Positions 1 to 7,627 of a stretch of 36,873 nucleotides of DNA are shown in pieces (within the stretch, counting starts at the first letter, position 1; every line of letters begins with the position of its first letter). The DNA is taken from positions 1 through 36,873 of the forward strand of contig RPQH01000001.1 of NCBI GenBank assembly GCA_003820375.1, given 5' to 3'. Source of the DNA: Ignavibacteriota bacterium. Its GTDB lineage: Bacteria; Bacteroidota; Ignavibacteria; Tepidaquicellales; OLB5. The position numbers were made by a program, and so were the translations under genes. The notes under the pieces are model-generated. The model made no database searches. It was not told the DNA's origin and saw only the letters and a program-made list of their open reading frames with translations.

Positions 1-90
1 ACAGGAAGGAGTTTGAAAGTTGTTGATCAATATATTAAATTGTATAATAACTTCCATCCTCCAAAAAAGAATAAAAAACCTAAAAAATAG
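1..90 (+). CDS. 3' end of an unidentified gene (partial)
   Basis: Frame 1 is open from the window edge to a TAG at 88-90, giving 29 residues that end in a lysine-rich tail. The stretch VVDQYIKLYNNFHPP faintly recalls the end of an IS3-type integrase core (YI.FYN..RPH), but the key residues are not all there. The rest of the gene lies outside the window, so no function is assigned and the frame itself could be a chance opening. Confidence 0.3.
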   Translation, partial: TGRSLKVVDQYIKLYNNFHPPKKNKKPKK

Positions 91-115
91 CCAGGTGACA
101 TATGGCACTATTGTA

Positions 116-145
116 AATAGTGAGATGGTGAAATAGTGAAATGGT
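116..145 (+). repeat. Dispersed repeat, copy 1 (ATGGTGAAATAGTGA type)
   Basis: The core ATGGTGAAATAGTGA occurs here at 125-139 and again within 555-588. Both copies have further AGTGAGAT/AGTGAAAT-like units around the core, so the element is a degenerate 8- to 10-base tandem repeat. It does not code. Confidence 0.6.
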
Positions 146-554
146 TCTAATCACACTTTCACAAGAGATATTTTGAGAGGTAATAAGGCGTTTACTAAGA
201 TTATGATGGAATGAATGATGTAATTATTCATAACCCCGTTGAATGCGTTAATACCTCAACTGTATTTAATTAAATTCTTATCCAGGTGTTACTCCAGTCT
301 TTTCCGGTACTGCCATTTTTTTCATATTTAGGTTAAGTTATATTAACATAAGCAGTTACAGCCAACTTTTTAGTTAAAATTCAGCTTAAAAATGGCGATT
401 TTGAGCTGAAATCGCAATAAATCGAAATTCTACAATACAGTTAGCGGGAATCGTTATTACGACCAAAATAGTCCGTGAAGATTGTCGCTTTAGTTGGAAA
501 GTTTCAGTGATGTTTTAGGGTTTTCCGGCTTATTTAAGGACACACCCCTGTCCA

Positions 555-588
555 AATAGAGAAATGGTGAAATAGTGAGATAGTGGTT
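555..588 (+). repeat. Dispersed repeat, copy 2 (ATGGTGAAATAGTGA type)
   Basis: Second copy of the repeat at 116-145, in the same orientation and about 440 bases downstream. The core ATGGTGAAATAGTGA is identical and the flanking units vary. The space between copies codes for nothing recognisable. Confidence 0.6.
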
Positions 589-896
589 TATCAATCTGAT
601 AAATGTGATAAATCTGATGAATTTGATTAATTATTCTACGCACTCTATACTATTTTCAATAAAAACTTGACAAGCGGCTATTTCGATATTAAATTTATAA
701 TAGTGATGCTTTTTATAAGCATAAGAAGCATTGCCTGTCGTTCTTTGTCAATATAGTTATCATTTAAGTGAGTCGTAAATTTGTATAAGTGACGGCATAA
801 TGTAAAAGGGTGAGTTTGGGAAATGCTTGTGTAAAAAATTCCCCCAAAATCCCACAGGGCACCAGGGAAATTTGGGAATAAGGTTAGGGGGATTGA

Positions 897-928
897 GAAC
901 TTAAAGAACTTAAAGAACTTAAAGAACT
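897..928 (+). repeat. Tandem repeat of GAACTTAAA
   Basis: GAACTTAAA is repeated three times in perfect 9-base register, followed by a partial unit (GAACT). It lies just 3' of the stop codon of the minus-strand transglutaminase-like gene. The unit is a multiple of three but the repeat lies outside any gene. Confidence 0.85.
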
Positions 929-930
929 CT

Positions 931-1614
931 CTAGTTTGCTAACGGGAACACTTGTCCGGTTTTATTCAGAAATGTTACTTCATATGTTCCATCAGGGTAA
1001 ATAACAATGTGTTCTGCATCAGGGTCGGTATTGTGAAATTTGCTTCCCGGGTAATACTCCCACCAATCCATATTAAGCCAAACAGAGCCGTCAGCATCTT
1101 TATGGTAGTGAGCAGTTGTCATCATATTTTCATGTCCTGATGTTTTTGCATAATGAGCGTTAATCATTACGGGCAGACTATCAAGATAACCATGCGAAAG
1201 ATTCTTGCCAAGGTAAACTTCGGGGAATGCATGGTCAATAACGCAGACAACTCTTCCGTTACCGCCAAGTGCGACCATCAGTGAAACCATTGCTATTGCA
1301 TAGTCATCACAATCGCCTTTAAATGTCTTTAGTGAAGTGCTTGCTTTGTAAAATTTTTCTTTTCCGTCGGGGTCAGACCTGTATTTCCAGTTGAGGTAAA
1401 GCATATCAAAAGCTTCACATAGCTGGTCTATTTTGTTATCAGGATATTTTTGTAAAATAACATTAGCTTTTGCTATAACAATTGAGTCAGTATAATTCAT
1501 AGCTTTTTTCATGTATTCGGCAGTTCTTTCAGGGCTCATGCTTGCAAAGGAAAAAGAACCCGGGAATAACATTAAAATAAATATTGATAAAACAGTAAGC
1601 TTCAGTATCTTCAT
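931..1614 (-). CDS. Secreted transglutaminase-like cysteine protein
   Basis: 227 residues. A hydrophobic N-terminal segment (about residues 6-24) ending in SFA looks like a Sec signal peptide, so the protein is probably exported. The mature part carries the order Cys-His-Asp expected of the transglutaminase-like fold: Cys102 in GDCDDYA, His128 in IDHAFPEV and Asp183 in LNMDWW. Proteins of this type act as cysteine proteases, peptide cyclases or inactive scaffolds, and substrate cannot be told from sequence. It stands alone on the minus strand, with no gene close enough to share a transcript. Its stop is followed immediately by the GAACTTAAA tandem repeat. The first ATG is chosen because it begins the signal peptide. 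Confidence 0.75.
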   Translation of the reverse strand: MKILKLTVLSIFILMLFPGSFSFASMSPERTAEYMKKAMNYTDSIVIAKANVILQKYPDNKIDQLCEAFDMLYLNWKYRSDPDGKEKFYKASTSLKTFKGDCDDYAIAMVSLMVALGGNGRVVCVIDHAFPEVYLGKNLSHGYLDSLPVMINAHYAKTSGHENMMTTAHYHKDADGSVWLNMDWWEYYPGSKFHNTDPDAEHIVIYPDGTYEVTFLNKTGQVFPLAN

Positions 1615-1882
1615 TTAGTATAACTTGTAGTTCTTAAATGCCATGATTTCAATTGTCTGTATAAAATACTAACCTTATTAATTAGTGAAATATACAATGC
1701 AATATTAGATTAATACTAACGAATTTACAATGGCTAAGGGTAACGCTATTCAGGTATTTTATAGCGTCATATAGGCTAAGTAATTATACGGTTATAATAA
1801 GCGACCGGTTAAGCAAATAAATACTGTTTATTATATACAGATACTAACTCTAAGTATTTATTAAATATATAATTATATGCGA

Positions 1883-2347
1883 CTAATATTTCTTCCAGAC
1901 CCTGCCTATATAATCTAAAAATGGCGGCGGAATCTCCTGCTCTCTGAGCAGTGTTGCAATCTGTGCCCGGTGATGTATAGAATGATAGTTCAGCTGTAAA
2001 GCCATATCATTTATCTTTACTCCGAATTTACTACCATCCTGGCGGGAGAATACAACTTCGCATTCAAGCAATTCCTCAGAATTGTTCTCTAAAAAGCTCA
2101 GCCACGTGTTTATGCTTTCATTCCATTTGTCTTCAAGTTCATTAATGCCATAGACTGGTGGAAACCATTTCATATTTGGTTCATCAGGATTACCGTTAAT
2201 GCCTGCAATCCACTTATTCTGTGAATTTATCAGGTGACTGAAAAGGCTAACAGCTTTTTCAGGATCAGGCATTTTCTTTATTGATTCCAATAGCTGTTTA
2301 TTCGCCCAGTCATTGAATTTGAATGTATCGATAAGATATTGTTTCAT
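1883..2347 (-). CDS. DinB-family (YfiT-like) putative metal-dependent protein
   Basis: 154 residues, the usual size for a DinB/YfiT four-helix protein. The opening (YLIDTFKFNDWANKQLLESI) is typical of the family, and the metal-binding histidines can be placed at His38 (FSHLI) and at His122/His126 in LNYHSIHHRAQI. Family members are often thiol-dependent hydrolases or transferases (bacillithiol and mycothiol S-transferases are examples), but most are uncharacterised. The gene is divergent from the dehydrogenase at 2420, and the 72-base gap between them probably holds both promoters. The start is the first ATG, leaving the first helix complete. Confidence 0.8.
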   Translation of the reverse strand: MKQYLIDTFKFNDWANKQLLESIKKMPDPEKAVSLFSHLINSQNKWIAGINGNPDEPNMKWFPPVYGINELEDKWNESINTWLSFLENNSEELLECEVVFSRQDGSKFGVKINDMALQLNYHSIHHRAQIATLLREQEIPPPFLDYIGRVWKKY

Positions 2348-2419
2348 TGTTCCATTAGTTAGTTGTTAGAGTTACAAAATAGTGATATTTTTGCAACATA
2401 AAAATAAACAAAGCAAATC

Positions 2420-3283
2420 ATGAATATAGCATTTATTGGTCTTGGAATTATGGGAAGCAGGATGGCTTCCAACCTGATAAAATCAGGCAGAAGGTTAAAT
2501 GTTTACAACAGGACGAAGAGCAAAGCTAACGGGCTTGGAAGTAATGCACTTGTAAAAGATACACCGGCAGATGCAGTAAAAGATGCCGGGGTAGTATTCA
2601 CAATGCTTTCAACTCCTCAGGCAGTTAAGGAAACAGCTTTAGGTGAAAACGGTTTTTTAAATGCGATGGAATCCGGTTCAATTTGGGTAGATTCAAGTAC
2701 GGTCAATCCATCATTTACAAAGCTCATGGCAGAAGAAGCAAAGAAAAGAAATGTCAGGTTTATAGATGCACCTGTTGCAGGCTCTAAGATACCTGCTGAA
2801 AACGCTCAGCTTGTTTTTTTTGCAGGCGGTGATAAGAAGGATGTTGATGAAGTTATGCATTTGCTTGAAGTAATGGGGAAGAAAGTAGTTTATACAGGAG
2901 CGAACGGTACAGGGGCTTCAATGAAAATGATTGCAAATACTTTGCTTGGACAGTGCATGCTTGCATTTGCAGAAGCTGTATTGTTTGGTGAAGCACTCGG
3001 CTTTGATAAAAACTTCCTGTTTGAAAACCTTACATCTTTGCCCGTGACAGCTCCTTTTTGTGCAGCTAAGACTGAAAAGATAGATAAAGAAGATTTCTCG
3101 CCTGAGTTTCCTTTGCAGTGGATGCAAAAGGACCTTGAGCTTGCTTCTGAAACTGCATACGAGTGCAATACAGCATTACCTTCTCTTAGTAATACAAAGG
3201 AATTATATGCTTTAGCAAAGCGTCAGGGAATGGCTGAAATGGATATTTCCGCCATATATAAGTTTCTTAAAAAAAGTGAATGA
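2420..3283 (+). CDS. NAD(P)-dependent beta-hydroxyacid dehydrogenase (3-hydroxyisobutyrate dehydrogenase / GHB reductase family)
   Basis: 287 residues, full length for the family. The N-terminal Rossmann motif GLGIMG (residues 7-12) is followed by Asn-Arg-Thr at 30-32. An Arg at this place usually means NADPH preference, as in plant and bacterial glyoxylate/succinic semialdehyde reductases. The substrate loop DAPVAGS (117-122) and the catalytic lysine (Lys169 in GASMKMIANTLL) are both present. The likely reaction is reduction of a small aldehyde acid such as glyoxylate or succinic semialdehyde, or oxidation of a 3-hydroxyacid; the exact substrate is inferred only. It is monocistronic and divergent from the DinB-type gene. 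Confidence 0.9.
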   Translation: MNIAFIGLGIMGSRMASNLIKSGRRLNVYNRTKSKANGLGSNALVKDTPADAVKDAGVVFTMLSTPQAVKETALGENGFLNAMESGSIWVDSSTVNPSFTKLMAEEAKKRNVRFIDAPVAGSKIPAENAQLVFFAGGDKKDVDEVMHLLEVMGKKVVYTGANGTGASMKMIANTLLGQCMLAFAEAVLFGEALGFDKNFLFENLTSLPVTAPFCAAKTEKIDKEDFSPEFPLQWMQKDLELASETAYECNTALPSLSNTKELYALAKRQGMAEMDISAIYKFLKKSE

Positions 3284-3525
3284 ACAGGTAATAGAAAAAG
3301 AATCCTGCCGGGTAAATGAATTAATACATGCTGTTATTATAAATAAGAATAGGAGTGTTACTGAAATTTTTAAATTGTAAACTCTCATTTTGTATTTACA
3401 AAATAACCTAATATATCAGTAAATAAAAGCAACAGAATTATGTATGTAAAATTATAATAATTTTATGTTTCGGAATATAATATCTGAAAGTAGAGTATAT
3501 TAAAGGCAACCGTTAATAACTAATT

Positions 3526-4656
3526 CTAAGCTTTTGCCAGAACCTTATTCCGTATGGACAGCTTACCTCTCAATAAAAGAAATAATATATTTATTATAAA
3601 TCCTGATATTGCCACACCATTTAACAGTCCTCCGATTTGTTTGGAAAATATAACCGGGTCAAGCACACTGGCAATCCGCATTATTAAAGATAACTGTAAA
3701 AGTATAAACCATAAATATAGCGAACGGTTGAATATATTAATCTGTAATTTCAATATGCCCGGTAGAATTATAGGGGCATGTGCAAATATCATCGAAAATG
3801 CAAAACCAAGGAAGAAAGAATGAAGCACGGCATCATAAAATAAACCCGAGTAAGCTCCCCATGCCATTAAAACTCCGGTAATAATTAACCAGGCATATCC
3901 CGCTAGTAAAACAATACCTGAATAAAAGTGTTGTCCTTCTTTTATTAAAGATTTTTTTGCCATATCATATTTATAAAGCCAAAGACCTGACCCTATCAAA
4001 GAGATTGCTGTTAAATACCCGCCGCTTCCATGGAAGGGCATTAATATTCCGGTAACATATAGTGCAAGAAAAATTATCAATAATATCTTTTGCCAAAATT
4101 TGATCATCAGGTAACGCGATAGTTCAAGACGCTCGCCAAGTATAGTGAAGAACAGAAAAGCAATCCACCACATAACAGCATTGGGGTAAAAATGAGTTTG
4201 GATTAAAAATATATTTCCAATCAGCCATGTAAAAGCACCTGCCGTCATTATGAGTATATAAAGCTCACTGTGTTCGAAATATATTATGAAATATACTACG
4301 CATAACCCCAGGCTTGCTGTTAGTAACATCCAATAAGCTATGTCATTATATTTCAGAAGAAAAAACACAATGCTTAATGAACTGATAATTGGTATAATGA
4401 GCGCTGCTTTATATTTAAAACTTATAGTTCTCTCTAAACAAATTAAAGTACCGACAAATCCGCCGGTCATAATTGCACCGTGTTCAGGCCAGGAAGCTGC
4501 AGATGAAAATTCCCAGCCAATCCTGAACCAACCGGTTATGATACCGAAAATTAAGCTCAACGCTATAAAGGGCAGAATATAAACAGGTTTTTTAAATGAA
4601 AATGCTATTCCCATACAATTTTTAAACAAAGATATTAAATTAAGACATAAATTCAT
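3526..4656 (-). CDS. NnrS-like multi-pass membrane protein
   Basis: Up to 376 residues, almost entirely hydrophobic, with about 10-12 predicted membrane segments. Two patches resemble NnrS, a haem-binding membrane protein linked to nitric-oxide stress: EHGAIMTGGFVG near residue 59 and HSFFLGFAFSMIFAHAPIILP from about residue 277. Histidines in such patches could bind haem or metal. The first ATG lies inside the 20-base FNR-type palindrome at 4654-4673. Starting instead at Met15 (4614) would leave the operator upstream of the coding region, so 4614 is a plausible true start. Neither start has a Shine-Dalgarno sequence. An NnrS role would fit anaerobic or nitrosative control, but membership is by resemblance only. 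Confidence 0.65.
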   Translation of the reverse strand: MNLCLNLISLFKNCMGIAFSFKKPVYILPFIALSLIFGIITGWFRIGWEFSSAASWPEHGAIMTGGFVGTLICLERTISFKYKAALIIPIISSLSIVFFLLKYNDIAYWMLLTASLGLCVVYFIIYFEHSELYILIMTAGAFTWLIGNIFLIQTHFYPNAVMWWIAFLFFTILGERLELSRYLMIKFWQKILLIIFLALYVTGILMPFHGSGGYLTAISLIGSGLWLYKYDMAKKSLIKEGQHFYSGIVLLAGYAWLIITGVLMAWGAYSGLFYDAVLHSFFLGFAFSMIFAHAPIILPGILKLQINIFNRSLYLWFILLQLSLIMRIASVLDPVIFSKQIGGLLNGVAISGFIINILFLLLRGKLSIRNKVLAKA

Positions 4657-4673
4657 TTGATTTAAATCAAATG
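4654..4673. promoter_or_regulatory. FNR/CRP-type operator palindrome
   Basis: The 14-base core TTGATTTAAATCAA (4657-4670) matches the FNR consensus TTGAT-N4-ATCAA exactly. The symmetry extends to a perfect 20-base palindrome. It sits between the divergent NnrS-like gene and the first lipoprotein gene and overlaps the first possible start codon of the former. A CRP/FNR-superfamily regulator responding to oxygen or nitric oxide is the likely ligand; this is inferred from the motif. Confidence 0.6.
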
Positions 4674-4743
4674 CAATAAAAATTATTTTAAATAATACCG
4701 TAAAAACAGTACTTTATTCATGTTTTTAATTATTAAATAATGT

Positions 4744-4751
4744 TATAATTG
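4744..4751 (+). promoter_or_regulatory. Possible Bacteroidota-type -7 element (TATAATTG)
   Basis: TATAATTG differs by one base from the Bacteroidota -7 consensus TAnnTTTG and lies 43 bases before the first lipoprotein ATG. The same octamer, inside a shared GTTATAATTG, precedes the paralogue at 5706 at a similar distance. No good -33 box is seen. Confidence 0.35.
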
Positions 4752-4794
4752 GATATACAACTTAGAAAAAAATTAGAAATTAATTATCCCAAAC

Positions 4795-5442
4795 ATGAAG
4801 CCATTTAATCTTAAATCTTTGTTTCTTTTATTAGCAATAACAATTGCAGCGTTTTATACAGGCTGTGATGACTCGGGAATCGTTGATGATAAAACAGCGA
4901 CTGATTCAACATTGATAAATTATGATAACCTTATCATCAGCGAAAGAACTATTCCATTTGATTCAGCTTACAGCTCGGTTGACCTGTTGAAAGGTGAAAT
5001 ACTTATGGAGTTAAGCACACTTAAGGATGCAGTTTTAGTGGATTATATGGATACACTGCAATCACTGCAAATGTTTTATTTCAGATCAGGTGATAAAACA
5101 ATAGATGCAGCGGGTTTTGAAACAAGATTCAAACAATATGTTTATCCGAATTTAACACAAAGTTCATTTGATACATTAACTGTAATACCGGATTCAGATA
5201 CAACATTAAATGAACAAGATTTTGAAACTGACGGAACCCCCACATTTAATGATCCTCTGCAAAACCATTCGGTTTACGGCTTCTATTTAAAGGGGAAAAG
5301 TACTGTAAATATAAAACCTATTTACGGAATGCTTTACCTTGATTCAGCATGGAGAGATAATAATAATTATTTTAAATTGCGTTTTGACGTTAAGTTAAAT
5401 ACGGGTGGGGAAAACAGCTTCAAAGTTCCGACTCAGCAATAA
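4795..5442 (+). CDS. Putative lipoprotein, paralogue 1 of a tandem pair
   Basis: 215 residues. A hydrophobic leader (about 8-20) runs into YTGC with Cys24 as the probable lipid-attached residue, followed by DDSG. Asp at +2 would favour inner-membrane retention by E. coli rules, but those rules may not hold in this group. The rest is a soluble domain with no recognised family. It shares with the gene at 5706 the blocks FDT(L/I)TVIPD, FYLKGK, YG(M/V)(L/M)Y(L/I)DS.WRD and FKLRFD.KLN, so the two arose by duplication. The function is unknown. A strong terminator follows, so it is probably transcribed alone. Confidence 0.7.
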   Translation: MKPFNLKSLFLLLAITIAAFYTGCDDSGIVDDKTATDSTLINYDNLIISERTIPFDSAYSSVDLLKGEILMELSTLKDAVLVDYMDTLQSLQMFYFRSGDKTIDAAGFETRFKQYVYPNLTQSSFDTLTVIPDSDTTLNEQDFETDGTPTFNDPLQNHSVYGFYLKGKSTVNIKPIYGMLYLDSAWRDNNNYFKLRFDVKLNTGGENSFKVPTQQ

Positions 5443-5465
5443 TATATAAACCGGGTATTAAATAT

Positions 5466-5499
5466 AAAGAGAATGCGGTTTTTTGCATTCTCTTTTTTA
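5466..5499 (+). terminator. Rho-independent terminator of lipoprotein 1
   Basis: An 11-base perfect stem (AAAGAGAATGC with GCATTCTCTTT) closes an 8-base loop and runs into a T-rich tail. It begins 24 bases after the lipoprotein 1 stop codon. Confidence 0.85.
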
Positions 5500-5652
5500 T
5501 TTCGTACAGAAAAAATTACGCTGATATTTATACATTAATTTACTGAATTTTTAATAAAAAATCGGGTTTTATTGAAATTATCTGTATAAATATATAAAGA
5601 ATATATTGTTTTTCATTGTTTTTTTTACATTTATTTAATAATAATTTAGTGT

Positions 5653-5660
5653 TATAATTG
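5653..5660 (+). promoter_or_regulatory. Possible Bacteroidota-type -7 element (TATAATTG)
   Basis: TATAATTG sits 45 bases before the ATG of lipoprotein 2, nearly the same place as the copy before lipoprotein 1. Conservation between the duplicated upstream regions, more than the match itself, supports a promoter. Confidence 0.35.
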
Positions 5661-5705
5661 AATTGTGGTATTATTCATAAATATCACTAATAATCAAAAA
5701 CAACA

Positions 5706-6329
5706 ATGAAGCTATCTTCAAACAAGGTATTATTATTTATTCTTGTTATTACATTTGTATTTATATATCAAGGATGTGATGATTCAGGAATTCTCCCGCC
5801 TCCGAAAAGGGTAGATAGCACTTACTTTTATTTCAAGAATGTTTGTATTAATGTGAAATCTGCTCTTTATGATTACAGCGCAGCTGATTTGTTTAGAGGA
5901 GTAACCGTTCCGGAAGTAAATTCATGGAAGGATGTAATATTAGTTGATTCTGCCTTTTTAGGATACCAATTTTATTTTGTTTCAGGTGATGCATTTAATG
6001 ATGGATCGGGCTTTAAGACAAAATTCCAGCCTTTCATATATAATAATCTTTCTCAGCAGCAGTTTGATACCATTACTGTAATTCCCGATGCTGATTCTTT
6101 ATGTGAAAGTGATTTTAATGATGATTGCTCATGTAGTTTTTCAGATTTAAAAGGTGAACATCCGGTTATTGCATTTTATTTAAAAGGTAAATTTGATACT
6201 CGTTATACATATAACCGGGTTTATGGAGTGATGTATATAGATAGTACATGGAGAGACAGTACAGGTGCGTTTAAATTAAGGTTTGATGGTAAGTTAAACA
6301 GGCAAGGTCAAAACCATTTTATAAGATAA
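5706..6329 (+). CDS. Putative lipoprotein, paralogue 2 of a tandem pair
   Basis: 207 residues, with the same layout as the gene at 4795: a hydrophobic leader, YQGC with Cys24 as probable lipidation site, then DDSG and an uncharacterised soluble domain. It adds a cysteine-containing patch (DDCSCSF, around residue 140) that its paralogue lacks, which could form a disulfide or bind metal. The shared blocks in the C-terminal half show homology, but the two sequences have diverged well past recent duplication. It has its own upstream TATAATTG box and its own terminator, so the pair is not an operon. The function is unknown. Confidence 0.7.
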   Translation: MKLSSNKVLLFILVITFVFIYQGCDDSGILPPPKRVDSTYFYFKNVCINVKSALYDYSAADLFRGVTVPEVNSWKDVILVDSAFLGYQFYFVSGDAFNDGSGFKTKFQPFIYNNLSQQQFDTITVIPDADSLCESDFNDDCSCSFSDLKGEHPVIAFYLKGKFDTRYTYNRVYGVMYIDSTWRDSTGAFKLRFDGKLNRQGQNHFIR

Positions 6330-6353
6330 AATTATTTTATTATACAAAATTTT

Positions 6354-6386
6354 AAAGGGAATACTTTTTTAAGTATTCCCTTTTTA
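6354..6386 (+). terminator. Rho-independent terminator of lipoprotein 2
   Basis: A 13-base stem (AAAGGGAATACTT with AAGTATTCCCTTT) closes a TTTT loop and continues into T residues. It begins 24 bases after the lipoprotein 2 stop codon, matching the arrangement downstream of lipoprotein 1. Confidence 0.85.
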
Positions 6387-6461
6387 TGTATAAATTATCA
6401 AATTGATTTTTTATGAAAATTTTCACATTTTTATAATTCTATTGAACTGATAATGTAACAA

Positions 6462-6528
6462 GGACAGGTAGCTTCCCGAGTACTCGGGAGTAGAGCAATC
6501 CCGCTAAAGCGGGATGTGCCGCGGTTCT
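6462..6528 (+). pseudogene. Damaged tRNA-Phe copy carrying two perfect palindromes
   Basis: The first 12 bases (GGACAGGTAGCT) are identical to the start of the tRNA-Phe gene 87 bases downstream. GTAGAGCAA then matches the 3' D-arm, and GCGGTTC recalls the T-arm start. In place of the D-loop is the 16-base perfect palindrome TCCCGAGTACTCGGGA. In place of the anticodon arm is ATCCCGCT-AA-AGCGGGAT, an 8-base inverted repeat. There is no proper anticodon loop and no 3' acceptor strand, so it cannot be a working tRNA. It reads as a tandem 5' duplicate of tRNA-Phe altered by palindromic insertions. Confidence 0.6.
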
Positions 6529-6548
6529 CAAAAAAAGTAAAGTATCAA

Positions 6549-6621
6549 GGACAGGTAGCTCAGTTGGTAGAGCAACGGCCTGAAAAGCCGTGTGTCGCCG
6601 GTTCAATTCCGGCCCTGTCCA
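6549..6621 (+). tRNA. tRNA-Phe (GAA)
   Basis: All arms of the cloverleaf can be drawn. The acceptor is GGACAGG/CCTGTCC, the D-stem GCTC/GAGC, and the anticodon stem ACGGC/GCCGT with loop CTGAAAA (anticodon GAA). A 5-base variable region and the T-stem GCCGG/CCGGC with loop TTCAATT complete it, with A as discriminator. It is 73 nucleotides and CCA is not encoded. A hairpin terminator follows. tRNA genes are common integration points, and the defence island begins about 1 kb downstream. Confidence 0.97.
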
Positions 6622-6638
6622 CAGATAACCACCTTAAA

Positions 6639-6670
6639 ATAAAGCACTTAACAAAGTGCTTTATCCTTTT
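6639..6670 (+). terminator. Rho-independent terminator of tRNA-Phe
   Basis: An 11-base perfect stem (ATAAAGCACTT with AAGTGCTTTAT) closes a 4-base loop and is followed by CCTTTT. It begins 17 bases after the tRNA end. Confidence 0.75.
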
Positions 6671-6688
6671 ATAAGCCCCAAAAACCTT

Positions 6689-6710
6689 GGGTGACACCCA
6701 GGGTGACACC
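6689..6710 (+). repeat. Direct repeat of GGGTGACACC
   Basis: Two perfect copies of the 10-mer are separated by CA, giving a 12-base period. The repeat lies between the tRNA terminator and the small HTH gene. It could be a regulatory or recombination site; nothing else supports either. Confidence 0.5.
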
Positions 6711-6789
6711 AAAAGTAGGAAATTTAAACTTTTAATACTCATTGTAGAATGCATTTTTAGATATGCGAAAGTATTTTTTATTGAAATTC

Positions 6790-7098
6790 TCAATTTTTTC
6801 TCTTGCTGGTTTTATAGTTTGTATGTTTACTTTTCTTTTGAGACATCTTACTTTTCACACCAGTTTCTATTACATTCTTTATATCAAGTCCTAAATAATC
6901 ACAGAGATTATAAAGGAGTATCGCCTGAGTCCAGGAATCTTTAGTCTCAAGTACACGTCTGAAAGTACCAATATACATTCCATTTTTTTTGCAAATCACG
7001 GCAAGCTTGTCATCACCATTCTGCTTTTTCAGTATAGTGTCATATAACAATTCATTAATTTTATTAGCTGGTTTTATTGGTTTTAGCTTTGGGCGCAT
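6790..7098 (-). CDS. Small helix-turn-helix-like protein
   Basis: 102 residues. The middle (about 31-77) has the pattern of an XRE-type fold: a helix pair with GTFRRVLE as possible recognition helix, then LYNLCDYLGLDIKNVIE, which looks like the usual 'L..l.d.Lgldi..l' closing helices. The last 20 residues are lysine- and serine-rich. The gene points towards the tRNA, away from the hsd genes, and could be a regulator left at the island border. No family is recognised with certainty, and the low-complexity tail makes a chance reading frame possible. Confidence 0.5.
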   Translation of the reverse strand: MRPKLKPIKPANKINELLYDTILKKQNGDDKLAVICKKNGMYIGTFRRVLETKDSWTQAILLYNLCDYLGLDIKNVIETGVKSKMSQKKSKHTNYKTSKRKN

Positions 7099-7627
7099 AA
7101 TTATGTAATATTATTTTTTTAAAAGTAAATTTATTAATAACCATAAAGATTATTTTAATGCATATTGCAACAAAATAAACATAAGAAGCTGAAATGTAAA
7201 GTGAAAACATAAGGGAAAAGAAAAAAATAAATCTAATGAGCTGATTATTTTTGTTACATTTAAGAATATCTATTGTTAATTGCACTTTTATGTTGTTGAC
7301 GATATTTTCAATCTCTCTTTGTGAATTTAGATTTAAAACCTCTGTGTCTTTATAAAAACCTATTTAATTTTAGTGATGTTTAATCGTTCAATTATCTTTT
7401 TCCTTCTCATCCTTCAATTAATTCTGTACGTATTACTCCAGAAAACTGAATATTCTTATGATTATTAATATTACTTGTGTATAGTTTGATTTATGTATAT
7501 GTAAGAACCCTCAAGAAATTTTTCTTTCACCCTTTCTTTTCTTTCTTTATTTGTCTGTAAAAAATTCCTATATTAAGTAATGTTTTTCCAGCTATTTCCT
7601 GTTATTTATCCTTTTTAACAATTAGCC
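7099..7627. other. Gene-less leader of the hsd locus
   Basis: 529 very AT-rich bases lie between the small HTH gene and hsdR. A weak minus-strand frame at 7064-7285 codes for a hydrophobic peptide of no recognised kind and is not called. The hsdR promoter should be in this stretch, but no convincing -33/-7 pair is seen. Confidence 0.5.

Larger units (their letters stand above)
91..930. other. Gene-poor intergenic stretch with short repeats
   Basis: No convincing reading frame is seen on either strand. The stretch holds two copies of a GTGAAATAGTGA-type repeat, a TGATAAA/TGATGAA-rich patch near 595-632, overlapping small inverted repeats near 380-415 (TTCAGCT with AGCTGAA), and a 9-base tandem repeat at its right end. 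It could be decayed mobile DNA, but nothing in it identifies an element. Confidence 0.5.

Noticed and set aside
667..701. TTGACA and TATAAT boxes resembling a sigma-70 promoter
   Set aside because: The spacer is 23 bases, too long, and no gene follows on that strand.
6549..6621. tRNA-Phe as the attachment site of the whole island
   Set aside because: No second copy of the tRNA 3' half and no integrase gene is seen up to the right edge; the only partial copy is of the 5' half. The right end may lie outside the window.
6560..6793. Minus-strand frame coding for a 77-residue protein ending in RAGIEPATHGFSGRCSTN
   Set aside because: That ending is the well-known false protein produced by translating the antisense of a tRNA gene; it overlaps tRNA-Phe and its terminator.
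6687..6944. Plus-strand 85-residue frame starting MGDTQGDTK
   Set aside because: The start only reflects the GGGTGACACC direct repeat, the rest is AT-driven hydrophobic sequence, and it overlaps the better HTH candidate on the other strand. No integrase motif is present.
7064..7285. Minus-strand 73-residue hydrophobic frame
   Set aside because: Overlaps the HTH gene start, has AT-driven composition and no motif.
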